DNA from: Candidatus Woesearchaeota archaeon
GTDB lineage: Archaea; Nanobdellota; Nanobdellia; Woesearchaeales; GW2011-AR9
Length of the DNA stretch: 56,175 nucleotides
Reading direction: 5' to 3'
Assembly (NCBI GenBank): GCA_018655525.1
Contig: JABIJM010000028.1
Coordinates: 1 to 56,175, forward strand
The position numbers and the translations under genes are program-made. Shown here in pieces: positions 8,427-15,678 of the stretch (positions are counted from its first letter, which is position 1; each line of letters begins with the position of its first letter). Below the pieces are notes generated by a model that saw only the letters and a list, made by a program, of their open reading frames with translations, was not told the origin of the DNA and did not search any database.

Positions 8427-8993
8427 ATGAAAAAGATATTATTACTTTTATTAATATTAGTTCTTGTAGTTGGATGTACTGAGCAATTTAAGAAAGGAGG
8501 AACTCCTTTATCAGACAATGGTCCTGAAGAAATTGAAGAGTCTCCAACACAAGAAGTTAAATCCAACTGGCAAGACATTCCACTAAAAGATGTAGCAACA
8601 CAAAAAACATTCAAAATATCTGATTTCAGAGGGAAACCTGTATTATTGGAATCATTTGCAGTGTGGTGTCCGACATGTACAAAACAACAGAAAAACATTA
8701 AAGAATTGCATAAAATTGTTGGCGATGATGTTGTTTCAATTTCTCTTGATACTGATCCAAATGAAGATGCTGATTACGTAAATAAACATATTACAGAAAA
8801 TGGGTTTGATTGGTTGTATGCAATTTCTCCAAAAGAACTTGCCACAGGTTTAATCGATGAATTTGGAATTAATGTCGTTAATGCACCTTCAGCTCCTGTG
8901 GTATTAGTATGTGCAGATGGTTCAACACGTTTTCTTGGAAGAGGATTAAAATCTGTAAGTGAATTACAAGAAGAAATAAAGAAGGGATGCTAA
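8427..8993 (+). CDS. TlpA/ResA-like thioredoxin lipoprotein
   Basis: A 16-residue signal ends in the lipobox LVVGC (Cys17), so the 188-residue protein should be lipid-anchored outside the membrane. A thioredoxin-like TlpA domain spans about 45-185, with active site WCPTC (Cys81, Cys84) and the cis-Pro region near NAPSAPVV. A further Cys is the last residue. TlpA/ResA proteins reduce extracytoplasmic disulfides with electrons delivered by CcdA. The ccdA-like gene begins directly after the stop (TAA-ATG), so the two are co-transcribed and probably work as a pair. Confidence 0.9.
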   Translation: MKKILLLLLILVLVVGCTEQFKKGGTPLSDNGPEEIEESPTQEVKSNWQDIPLKDVATQKTFKISDFRGKPVLLESFAVWCPTCTKQQKNIKELHKIVGDDVVSISLDTDPNEDADYVNKHITENGFDWLYAISPKELATGLIDEFGINVVNAPSAPVVLVCADGSTRFLGRGLKSVSELQEEIKKGC

Positions 8994-9689
8994 ATGGTTG
9001 ATGTTATTGGAATATTATCAAACTTACCTTTAATTGGTTCTTTGTTTGCAGGATTATTTGCACCTCTTGGTGCAGTATGTGTTCTTCCATTATATCCAGG
9101 ATTCTTATCATATCTAGCAGGACAATTAACAACGGAAGAAGATCTTAGCAAAAAAATCAAACTTTTAGGAATTGTCGTAACATTAGGTGTTATTTTATCA
9201 ATGGGAATTGTAGGTTTAATATTTACATTATTCCTCCAAGATTCATTAACTGAAGCGATTGGAATCATTTCACCAATTGCATTTGGAATTCTTGCGATTG
9301 CAAGTCTCTTCCTTATCTTTAATTTTGATTTAGGAAGATTTTTTCCAAAAGTACATGCACCTGTGAAAAAGAACCCTTACCTCTCTGCGCTAATTTTTGG
9401 ATTATTTTTTGGAGCTATTGTACTTCCTTGTAATCCAGCATCATTAATTGTACTATTTGCATTAACCTCATCTGTCATGAGTTTTTTCAGTCATTTGTTA
9501 AACTTCATCCTTTTTGGGTTTGGAATGGCATTACCTCTCCTTATTTTTTCATGGATTTCAGCAGGTAAAAGTAAAAGTATTATTGGATGGTTAACAACTA
9601 ACAAAAAAGCAATAAACATTACAGCAGGAATTATCATGCTTGCGATATCTTTATATTATCTAATAATAGTATTTAGGATACTAGGATAA
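8994..9689 (+). CDS. CcdA/DsbD-type thiol-electron transporter
   Basis: The 231-residue polytopic protein (six predicted helices) belongs to the CcdA/DsbD transmembrane family, which carries electrons from cytoplasmic thioredoxin to the outside. The two transmembrane cysteines lie in GAVCVLPLYPGFLSYL (Cys29) and VLPCNPASLIV (Cys146), the family's redox pair. It directly follows the TlpA-like gene. The usual partner in bacteria is cytochrome c maturation, but no c-type cytochrome gene is seen here, so general extracytoplasmic disulfide reduction is more likely. Confidence 0.88.
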   Translation: MVDVIGILSNLPLIGSLFAGLFAPLGAVCVLPLYPGFLSYLAGQLTTEEDLSKKIKLLGIVVTLGVILSMGIVGLIFTLFLQDSLTEAIGIISPIAFGILAIASLFLIFNFDLGRFFPKVHAPVKKNPYLSALIFGLFFGAIVLPCNPASLIVLFALTSSVMSFFSHLLNFILFGFGMALPLLIFSWISAGKSKSIIGWLTTNKKAINITAGIIMLAISLYYLIIVFRILG

Positions 9690-9709
9690 AAAACTAATTT
9701 AGTTTCGTT

Positions 9710-9780
9710 CCAATGAGCAGGGCACGGCACTGGTGATTTTGTGATATTCTTCACAAAATGTGCCTCCATTGGCGCTGCTC
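9710..9780 (+). other. Structured intergenic element with competing stems
   Basis: Between the ccdA-like and the next gene, ATTTTGTGA (9736-9744) pairs perfectly with TCACAAAAT (9751-9759), GTGCC (9760-9764) can pair with either of two tandem GGCAC copies (9721-9730), and GAGCAG (9715-9720) pairs with CTGCTC (9775-9780). CCAAT (9710-9714) can alternatively pair with ATTGG (9768-9772), which crosses the outer stem. The fold could be a cis-regulator of the gene starting at 9811 or a separate small RNA. No ACA box or K-turn is obvious. Confidence 0.5.
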
Positions 9781-9810
9781 AACCACGAAATTAAATCAAA
9801 ATTAATAAAA

Positions 9811-10188
9811 ATGGAATTCATAGAACTTCACGGAAAAACTGTACGGAAATTATCTCATTATAGTTTTTATTCAGCAATGATTGGAAAATTTCTCATCTTT
9901 TTTACGTTTGGTTCTTTCTTTTCAATCTTGGGAAACTCTGTAGGTTATCTTCTATTGTTAATTTCTGCATTTATTCTTATTAGTTATGTTATTCATAGTT
10001 TTATGAGTTGGCATGCAAAAAAAGAGATCACTTATAAAAATCATCTAGTAGGTGCAATAGGATTAATTTTATTAATCTTATATCTGGGAATTCAATCTCC
10101 TCAACTACTTGGAAGAAAATACATCATGATTATCGGATTTGTATTATTACTGCCTGCAACTATTGAATTGGCAAGAAAGAAAAGATGA
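9811..10188 (+). CDS. Small polytopic membrane protein
   Basis: I do not recognise this 125-residue protein. It has three or four hydrophobic segments (about 27-45, 49-66, 80-97 and 103-117) after a charged N-terminus (MEFIELHGKTVRK). ATG 9811 is preferred because the in-frame GTG at 9760 lies inside the structured element. The stop overlaps the ATG of the next gene (ATGA), so the two are coupled. Confidence 0.65.
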   Translation: MEFIELHGKTVRKLSHYSFYSAMIGKFLIFFTFGSFFSILGNSVGYLLLLISAFILISYVIHSFMSWHAKKEITYKNHLVGAIGLILLILYLGIQSPQLLGRKYIMIIGFVLLLPATIELARKKR

Positions 10189-10814
10189 AGAAACATAAAA
10201 TCAATAAAAATCATTTTCGTGTTGCAATCTTCGGCTCTGCAAGATTAAAGAAAAATGATTCACGTTACAAATTAGTTCATAATTTAGCGAAAGCAATTGC
10301 AAAAGAAAATATGGATGTTGTCTCAGGAGGCGGTCCTGGGTTGATGGATGCTGCAAGTAAAGGACATCATGCAGGAAGAGGGAAAGAAGATATTCATTCT
10401 GTAGGATTGACCATTAAACTTCCTATGGAACAAGTTGACGGGTATCATTTAGATATCAAAGAAGATTTTGATAGATTTTCTGGAAGATTAGATAAATTCA
10501 TGAAACTTTCAAATGTTGTTGTTGTTGCACCCGGTGGTGTGGGAACTGCATTAGAATTCTTTTACACATGGCAACTGATTCAGGTTAAACATATTTGTAA
10601 TACTCCTATTATTCTTCTTGGTCCAATGTGGGACGGTTTAATAAAATGGTTAAAAACACAACCAGTAAAGAAAGGATTGATTAGCAAAGGCGATTTAGAA
10701 TCCATCTTTTGTGTGAAAACCGTTGCACAAGCAATGAAAATAATTAAACAATCAAAAATTGAATTTGATAAAGGCGGAAAATACGTTTGTAGAAATATAA
10801 AAAAATATAAATAA
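10185..10814 (+). CDS. LOG-family (TIGR00730-type) nucleotide-processing protein
   Basis: The 209-residue Rossmann-like protein shows the LOG signatures: FGSAR near the N-terminus, VVSGGGPGLMDAASKG, and APGGVGTALEFF. Family members are often annotated as lysine decarboxylases, but characterised ones (LOG, PpnN) cleave nucleotide 5'-monophosphates to base and ribose phosphate. Which nucleotide is used here is unknown. It overlaps the preceding membrane-protein gene by 4 nt. Confidence 0.85.
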   Translation: MKKHKINKNHFRVAIFGSARLKKNDSRYKLVHNLAKAIAKENMDVVSGGGPGLMDAASKGHHAGRGKEDIHSVGLTIKLPMEQVDGYHLDIKEDFDRFSGRLDKFMKLSNVVVVAPGGVGTALEFFYTWQLIQVKHICNTPIILLGPMWDGLIKWLKTQPVKKGLISKGDLESIFCVKTVAQAMKIIKQSKIEFDKGGKYVCRNIKKYK

Positions 10815-10817
10815 TTT

Positions 10818-11057
10818 TTACTTTATTTTCTTTAATGCTTCTTCAAATGCTTCTGGATTGAATCCTACGATAATCTCTTTTCCAATTTCAATCACAGGTA
10901 CACCCATTTGACCTGATTTTTCAATCATTGCATCTCTACCCTTCTCATCAGATGTAACATCTACATTTGTAAAAGAAATTTTATGTTCTTTAAACCATTC
11001 TTTACTTTTTTTACACCAAGGACACGTTTTTGTGGTGTATATAATTATCTTTGTCAT
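10818..11057 (-). CDS. Glutaredoxin-like thiol oxidoreductase
   Basis: The 79-residue protein is a minimal glutaredoxin fold with active site CPWC (residues 12-15), cis-Pro motif GVPVIEIG and C-terminal GFNPEAFEEAL. It should act in the cytoplasm as a small dithiol reductant (NrdH or Grx-like). GAGGT stands 8 nt ahead of its ATG. It lies 22 nt downstream of the homing-endonuclease-like gene on the same strand, in the middle of the thiol-redox island. Confidence 0.92.
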   Translation of the reverse strand: MTKIIIYTTKTCPWCKKSKEWFKEHKISFTNVDVTSDEKGRDAMIEKSGQMGVPVIEIGKEIIVGFNPEAFEEALKKIK

Positions 11058-11079
11058 TTTATACCTCGTAATCCATTGT

Positions 11080-11751
11080 TTATTTTGTTCTATTAAAATC
11101 TTTTGATTGTGTCAATCTATATGAATTAATTACTTTGTTTAATACCCTTTGTTTTCTTCCAATAGAAAAACCTATATTGTTGAAATAATATTTAATTCCA
11201 TTAAAATTGTAGATTTTTATTTCATATTGAATTTTCTCACTTCCAAAACCAGAATGAATTCTACTCCTAAAAGAATATTTGATATTAAACTCATTAAGAA
11301 TTCTTTTAACCAAATATATTATTATTGCATCACTATTTGAAAAATGTAACCAACGTTTGGCTTTAGTTCTGTTATTTAGATCTCTTCCAATAATTCCTCC
11401 GTCTGAATCAAATAGGCCTCTCAAGAAAGCATGTTTAAAATTCTTATCTTTCGAAAGTATTTCTGTTGGTTCAAAATTTATTATTTTTTGGGTATGTTCT
11501 TTGGAATATAAACAAGAAATATATCTTTTTCCATAAAAAAAGAGTTTTGCTTCTCTAGAGGACCATTCTTCAAGGTGGTTTTTAAAATTTTTGGCAAAGT
11601 CTTCATCATTTACCTTTAATATGATCTCTCCACTTGTTCTATTTTTACTTTTTCTGACTCTTACGTGGCCATCTCCATATACAGTTCCAAGTATATAAGC
11701 AAAGGTAGGTGAAGAGGTCTCCAAAGTTTTTATGTTTTTTATGAAACTCAT
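11080..11751 (-). CDS. Free-standing LAGLIDADG homing endonuclease-like protein
   Basis: The 223-residue protein contains two LAGLIDADG-type helices: FAYILGTVYGDG (about 17-28) and HAFLRGLFDSDGG (about 107-119), each with the acidic catalytic residue. This is the usual size of a single-chain double-motif enzyme or of a WhiA/LAGLIDADG-3 relative. No split host gene, intein junction or intron was found at either end, so it is stand-alone. It is transcribed toward the glutaredoxin gene, probably from a TATA-like element around 11766-11775. Confidence 0.85.
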   Translation of the reverse strand: MSFIKNIKTLETSSPTFAYILGTVYGDGHVRVRKSKNRTSGEIILKVNDEDFAKNFKNHLEEWSSREAKLFFYGKRYISCLYSKEHTQKIINFEPTEILSKDKNFKHAFLRGLFDSDGGIIGRDLNNRTKAKRWLHFSNSDAIIIYLVKRILNEFNIKYSFRSRIHSGFGSEKIQYEIKIYNFNGIKYYFNNIGFSIGRKQRVLNKVINSYRLTQSKDFNRTK

Positions 11752-11830
11752 TGTAACTCACTTGACATATAATCTACAGTACTTGTTATTTATCCATAAT
11801 CTTTATTAAATGAACTCTGTTTAGGCTAAT

Positions 11831-12361
11831 ATGAAACGGAATTTGTTGATATATGCGATAATTGTCTTAAGCCTTGTAGGTTTATTTACATCTGTCTATT
11901 TGTTTCAACATCATTATGCCTTATTATCTGGAAGTACGAATTGTGATCTCTCTGAAACCATTTCTTGTGATATCGTAAATGGTAGTGTTTATGCAGAAAT
12001 ATTGTATGTTCCTGTTGCATTGCTTGGTTTATTATGGTTTGTTGTCATGATCTTTCTTACATGGCATGCCATTCCTAAACCTAAACTCTTTATTCCAGCA
12101 ATGACTGCGTGGAGTGGTGTTGGTTTTCTGTTTTTATTTTACTTGGTAGGCGTAGAAATTTTATTGAGAACAATCTGTCCTTATTGTACTATTGTTCATA
12201 TAATTGTGTTTACTAGTTTTGTAATTTCATTATATTTACATAAAAACTTGAAAAACAAATATTCATGGAAACAAATCTTTTCTAAATTAAAAAATTGGAT
12301 TTTTGCAATAGTAGTGTTGTATGCAATTCCTTTCATTTATTATAATTTCTTTGTAGGGTAA
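11831..12361 (+). CDS. VKOR-family disulfide oxidase
   Basis: The 176-residue four- to five-helix membrane protein matches the VKOR family, which oxidises disulfide-forming partners and passes electrons to quinone. The loop cysteines Cys38 and Cys46 (NCDLSETISCD) and the quinone-side CPYC (Cys116, Cys119) are all present. The last hydrophobic segment (about 153-174) is additional. There is no thioredoxin domain, unlike the next gene. A large palindrome starts 6 nt after the stop. Confidence 0.92.
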   Translation: MKRNLLIYAIIVLSLVGLFTSVYLFQHHYALLSGSTNCDLSETISCDIVNGSVYAEILYVPVALLGLLWFVVMIFLTWHAIPKPKLFIPAMTAWSGVGFLFLFYLVGVEILLRTICPYCTIVHIIVFTSFVISLYLHKNLKNKYSWKQIFSKLKNWIFAIVVLYAIPFIYYNFFVG

Positions 12362-12366
12362 AGCGC

Positions 12367-12471
12367 TGTCCAAAAAGTCACTATTTTGTATACTACCTGC
12401 AATAGGTGCATTTTTTCTAGAAAAAATAATCGCACCGGCACGTAGTATACATTTTTATGATTTTCTGGACA
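12367..12471. repeat. 105-bp near-perfect palindrome between the two VKOR genes
   Basis: Two arms of about 50 bp are mirror images around CTAG (12417-12420). Paired segments are TGTCCA/TGGACA at the tips (12367-12372, 12466-12471), GTATACTAC/GTAGTATAC (12388-12396, 12442-12450), GGTGC/GCACC and the central TTTTTTCTAGAAAAAA. Only a few mismatches and two short indels interrupt them. It could be an imperfect-palindrome mobile element (MITE-like), a very strong RNA hairpin ending the first VKOR transcript, or a structured RNA. No target-site duplication is evident. Confidence 0.75.
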
Positions 12472-12535
12472 TGCTATAGGATAAAGAAACATTTATTAAT
12501 CTCTATTTTATTCTATGAACAAAAGAGGTTGTAAT

Positions 12536-13381
12536 ATGCAAAGAAAAAAAGAACTCATTATTTTTAAAATTATCATTGTCTTAAGTCTTTTAGGATTTTT
12601 AACATCATTATATCTCGTTCAATCCCATATATCTCCCGCAACTGAAGGATCTGTGTGTGATATCTCTTCTTCGGTTTCATGTTCTCTTGTAAATACACGT
12701 GAATTCTCAGAATTATTTAATGTGCCTGTTGCAGTCTTTGGTGCACTGTGGTTTGTGTTCTTAGGTTTACTCGCATGGAAATCTATGAAGAATAAAAAAT
12801 TAATCCCTGGATTATTTTGGTGGAATCTTCTTGGAATTGCGTTTGTAGTATATTTAATAGCAGCAGAATTTATCCTTAAAGCACTTTGTCCATTTTGTAC
12901 AGTTGTGCATGTCATTACAGTTGTAACATTTGGATTAATCTTTATTTTACATAGAGGAAAGAAAAAATTAGTTCCTTTAAAGACATTTAAAACATGGATT
13001 GCATGGATTATTATTCTTAACCTCATCCCATTAATTGCATTTAATGTTGGTGGAGGAGAAGATGTTGATTATTCTTCTCTCACAAAATGTGTTGCAGATA
13101 AAGGTGTGGATATGTATGGGTCATTTAAATGTGGTATTTGTGCAAAACAGCGTCAGTTATTGGGAGATTCATTTGAACATATTAATGAAATTGAATGCCA
13201 TCCTCAAGGTGAAAACCCTCAAACACAATTATGTATTGATAAAAAGATTGATGGTACACCTACGTGGATTTTAGAACAAAATGGTGTTGAACAAAAACGT
13301 CAAGAAGGATTTATGTCAATTGAAGAATTAGAAGAATTTTCTGGTTGTACATTTGAAGAGGTTGTAGAAGATGCTTCCTGA
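12536..13381 (+). CDS. VKOR fused to a thioredoxin-like domain
   Basis: The 281-residue protein combines a VKOR membrane domain (about 1-172; loop Cys41 and Cys49, CPFC at 118-121) with an extracytoplasmic thioredoxin-like domain (about 178-270) containing CGIC (199-202) and a GTPTW cis-Pro region. Fusion of oxidase and its DsbA-like partner is known from bacteria and plants, so this is a self-contained disulfide-forming enzyme. ATG 12536 is chosen because AGAGGTT lies 8 nt upstream; an in-frame ATG at 12515 precedes that SD. The 3' end overlaps the next gene by 11 nt. Confidence 0.92.
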   Translation: MQRKKELIIFKIIIVLSLLGFLTSLYLVQSHISPATEGSVCDISSSVSCSLVNTREFSELFNVPVAVFGALWFVFLGLLAWKSMKNKKLIPGLFWWNLLGIAFVVYLIAAEFILKALCPFCTVVHVITVVTFGLIFILHRGKKKLVPLKTFKTWIAWIIILNLIPLIAFNVGGGEDVDYSSLTKCVADKGVDMYGSFKCGICAKQRQLLGDSFEHINEIECHPQGENPQTQLCIDKKIDGTPTWILEQNGVEQKRQEGFMSIEELEEFSGCTFEEVVEDAS

Positions 13382-14081
13382 TGGTTTAACCCTTCCAATT
13401 TTAGTTGGCGCTGCATTATTAGATAGTATTAATCCCTGTGTGTTTGGTGTCTTAATATTTTTAATTGCTTTTATGACAAAGATGTTTAAATCCCCTAAGA
13501 AAATGCTTCTTGGTGGATTAATTTATACATCTGTTGTCTATGTGACGTATTTAGTTTTAGGATTAGGATTCTTAAAAATTACAGTTTCATTTGGATTCAC
13601 TGTATGGATTTATTGGATTGCAGCAGTGATTGCAATTCTTGCAGGTTTATTAGAAATTAAAGATTATTTTTGGTATGGGAAGGGATTCTCCTTACAAATT
13701 ATTCCTGGTGGTGCAAAACGAATTAAGATGTACACAGATAAAATGAAGAAATGGAATAAAAAAGGTAGTTGGGTAACATACTTAGCAGCTGTTCCTTTAG
13801 GAATCTTTGTAACTTTAGTAGAACTTCCGTGTACGGGAGCACCATACCTTGCAGTTTTAGCGATTATTGGAAAAGGAAACTATTCATCAGGATTACCCTT
13901 ATTAATGTTATATAACTTAATTTTCATCCTTCCATTATTTTTTATTATTGGTGTTGCGTATTTTGGAAAATCTTCAAAGATTTTGGAAGATTGGAGAAAG
14001 CGACATAGAGGTTTAATGCGTTTAAGTGTAGGTTTATTTTTAATTGCACTTGGAGCGTATATGATTTATACTGTAGTTTAA
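13371..14081 (+). CDS. Second CcdA/DsbD-type membrane protein
   Basis: The 236-residue polytopic protein carries the family's paired cysteines in LDSINPCVFGVLIF (Cys23) and VELPCTGAPYLAVL (Cys154), flanked by about six helices. It overlaps the VKOR-Trx gene by 11 nt, so the two are translated together. CcdA proteins normally reduce and VKOR proteins oxidise, which makes the pairing notable; the redox direction here is not known. It differs clearly in sequence from the CcdA-like protein at 8994. Confidence 0.87.
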   Translation: MLPDGLTLPILVGAALLDSINPCVFGVLIFLIAFMTKMFKSPKKMLLGGLIYTSVVYVTYLVLGLGFLKITVSFGFTVWIYWIAAVIAILAGLLEIKDYFWYGKGFSLQIIPGGAKRIKMYTDKMKKWNKKGSWVTYLAAVPLGIFVTLVELPCTGAPYLAVLAIIGKGNYSSGLPLLMLYNLIFILPLFFIIGVAYFGKSSKILEDWRKRHRGLMRLSVGLFLIALGAYMIYTVV

Positions 14082-14091
14082 ACAATAAGAG

Positions 14092-14529
14092 GTGAATAAA
14101 ATAGCAAAGAAAAAAAGTAAAAAGTGTTGTTTAAGTTTGAAAGAATACTTTACAACTGCTGAAGGAATTTTGCGGTTAGGTATCTTTGGAAGTTTCCTTG
14201 GACATGGTATGTTTGCGTTAGGCGCTAAAGCTGGCTGGTTCAAATATTTTGCAGCGGTAGGTTTGACAGATTCATTTGCTCAAACATGGCTTCCAGTGAT
14301 TGGTGCAATGGATATCGTTGTTGCAGTTCTAGCGTTATTTTGGCCAATTAGAATAGTTTTAGCTTGGGCAGCAGCATGGGGATTATGGACCGCTCTTTTA
14401 AGATGGCCTGTAGGACCAGATCCAATTTGGGACTTTGTTGAACGTTCTGCGAATTGGGCAGCTCCATTAGCTTTGTTAGCGTTACATGGATGGCCTAAGA
14501 AAGCACGAGATTGGTTGAGAGTTAAGTAA
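14092..14529 (+). CDS. DoxX/DoxD-like membrane protein, start uncertain (possible AUA)
   Basis: About four hydrophobic segments (ILRLGIFGSFLGHGMFAL, TWLPVIGAMDIVVAVLALFW and two more) resemble the DoxX/DoxD family, linked to thiosulfate:quinone and other membrane redox complexes. The basic N-terminus KKKSKKCC contains two adjacent Cys. The coordinates use the GTG at 14092, but that codon lies inside the SD GAGGTG (14089-14094). Six nt after the SD stands ATA GCA AAG AAA AAA, which would read Met-Ala-Lys-Lys-Lys if AUA initiates, with the spacing seen at psmA. No ATG occurs near. Family assignment is moderate. Confidence 0.7.
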   Translation: MNKIAKKKSKKCCLSLKEYFTTAEGILRLGIFGSFLGHGMFALGAKAGWFKYFAAVGLTDSFAQTWLPVIGAMDIVVAVLALFWPIRIVLAWAAAWGLWTALLRWPVGPDPIWDFVERSANWAAPLALLALHGWPKKARDWLRVK

Positions 14530-14556
14530 TTTAATTTTTTTTTTTTCTTTTTTTTT
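14530..14556 (+). terminator. Long T tract after the redox island
   Basis: Two T runs of 9 or more follow the stop of the DoxX-like gene, the longest such tract in this part of the window, and precede the promoter of the transketolase unit. Confidence 0.55.
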
Positions 14557-14608
14557 CAAAGCATACAAAAACAAACCTTTATTAATTCTAAAAAAATAGT
14601 TTCTTAAA

Positions 14609-14670
14609 AGAGGTACGAGAAATTTGAAAATAAATTTCTGGATCTCCTTTTTGTGAACAAAAAAGAGGTG
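14609..14670 (+). promoter_or_regulatory. Leader with 10-codon ORF and SD-masking hairpin
   Basis: Downstream of a TATA-like TTTATTAAT (about 14577) an SD AGAGGT (14609-14614) precedes TTG 14624, which opens a 10-residue frame (MKINFWISFL) ending at TGA 14654-14656. That stop lies in the loop of a hairpin formed by TTTTTG (14648-14653) and CAAAAA (14658-14663), extended by CTC/GAG, which covers the GAGGTG SD (14665-14670) of the next gene. Translation of the leader would open the hairpin, giving coupling or attenuation. The structure is seen; the function is inferred. Confidence 0.35.
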
Positions 14671-14677
14671 GTGCTAG

Positions 14678-14794
14678 ATGGCTAAAAAAGCTTCTCCAAA
14701 AAAACCAGTTAAAAAAACAACTAAAAAACCTGCTACTAAAAAAGGTAAAAAGAAAGTAACAATTACAAAAGGTAAAGTCTGTGAATTTTGCTAA
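14678..14794 (+). CDS. 38-residue Lys-rich microprotein with C-terminal CEFC
   Basis: ATG 14678 has GAGGTG 7 nt upstream. The product starts MAKKASPKKPVKKTTKK, is about 40% lysine, and ends KVCEFC, a CxxC pair on the last four residues. The stop overlaps the start of the transketolase subunit gene (TAATG), so it is translationally coupled and likely real. The basic part resembles the Lys-rich protein at 2031, suggesting nucleic-acid binding, while the CxxC tail could be redox-active or bind a metal. I know no named family for it. Confidence 0.6.
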   Translation: MAKKASPKKPVKKTTKKPATKKGKKKVTITKGKVCEFC

Positions 14795-15678
14795 TGAAAC
14801 TCAATAAAATCAAAGACCTGAAGATGATGGCAGATGTCATCAGAGAAGATATCATTACTTCTTTAGTTACAGCTAAATCTGGACATTCAGCAGGACCTTT
14901 AGGAATGGCAGACATTTTCACTGCACTTTATTTTAATGTTCTCAAACATAATCCAAAGAAACCTAAATGGGATGGAAGAGATAGGTTTGTTCTTTCTAAT
15001 GGTCATATTTGTCCTGTTCTTTATGCAACAATGGCTAATATAGGATATTTCCCTAAAAAAGAATTGTTAACTTTACGAAAATGGGGTTCAAGATTACAAG
15101 GACATCCACATAGAACTTCTTTACCAGGATTGGAAACAACTTCTGGTCCACTTGGATCTGGATTATCGCAAGCAGCGGGAATGGCACTTGCATTTCAAAG
15201 AGACAAGAAATCAAACAAAGTTTTTGTATCTCTCGGAGATGGTGAGCAGGATGAAGGGAATCATTGGGAAGCCGTGATGTTTGCGGGCAAACATAAATTA
15301 TCAAATTTAATTGGAATTACTGATCGGAATTATATTCAAATTGATGGAAATACAGAAGATGTCATGCCACTTGATCCATTAGATAAAAAATATGAAGCGT
15401 TCAATTGGAATGTAAAAATAATTGATGGACATGATATGAAACAAATTATTAAAGTTTTGAAGGCTTCTAGAACCAACAAAGGAAAACCATTGATGATTAT
15501 CGCAAATACAATTCCTGGAAAAGGCGTTGATTTCATGGAAGGGAAATTTGAGTGGCATGGAAAACCGCCGAAACCAGATGAAGCAGAACTTGCACTAGAA
15601 GAAATTCATGCACATGAAGTAGAAGAACGAGGAGATTGGGTCACAAAACACAACAAGTGGAAACCAATACATAAATGA
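14794..15678 (+). CDS. Transketolase, N-terminal (ThDP-binding) subunit
   Basis: The 294-residue protein matches the first half of transketolase: GHSAGPLGMADI, RFVLSNGH, GPLGSGLSQAAGMA and the ThDP/Mg motif SLGDGEQDEGNHWEA. Archaea often encode transketolase as two subunits, and the C-terminal one follows directly with overlapping stop and start. The enzyme transfers two-carbon units between sugar phosphates for ribose and aromatic precursor supply. ATG 14794 overlaps the stop of the microprotein; the in-frame TTG at 14788 is less likely. Confidence 0.95.
   Translation: MKLNKIKDLKMMADVIREDIITSLVTAKSGHSAGPLGMADIFTALYFNVLKHNPKKPKWDGRDRFVLSNGHICPVLYATMANIGYFPKKELLTLRKWGSRLQGHPHRTSLPGLETTSGPLGSGLSQAAGMALAFQRDKKSNKVFVSLGDGEQDEGNHWEAVMFAGKHKLSNLIGITDRNYIQIDGNTEDVMPLDPLDKKYEAFNWNVKIIDGHDMKQIIKVLKASRTNKGKPLMIIANTIPGKGVDFMEGKFEWHGKPPKPDEAELALEEIHAHEVEERGDWVTKHNKWKPIHK

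Noticed and set aside
9710-9780. H/ACA guide RNA or K-turn
   Set aside because: No ACA box at the correct distance and no tandem G-A pairs; kept only as an unassigned structure.
12515-12535. ATG 12515 as start of the VKOR-Trx gene
   Set aside because: The SD AGAGGTT lies after it and serves ATG 12536.
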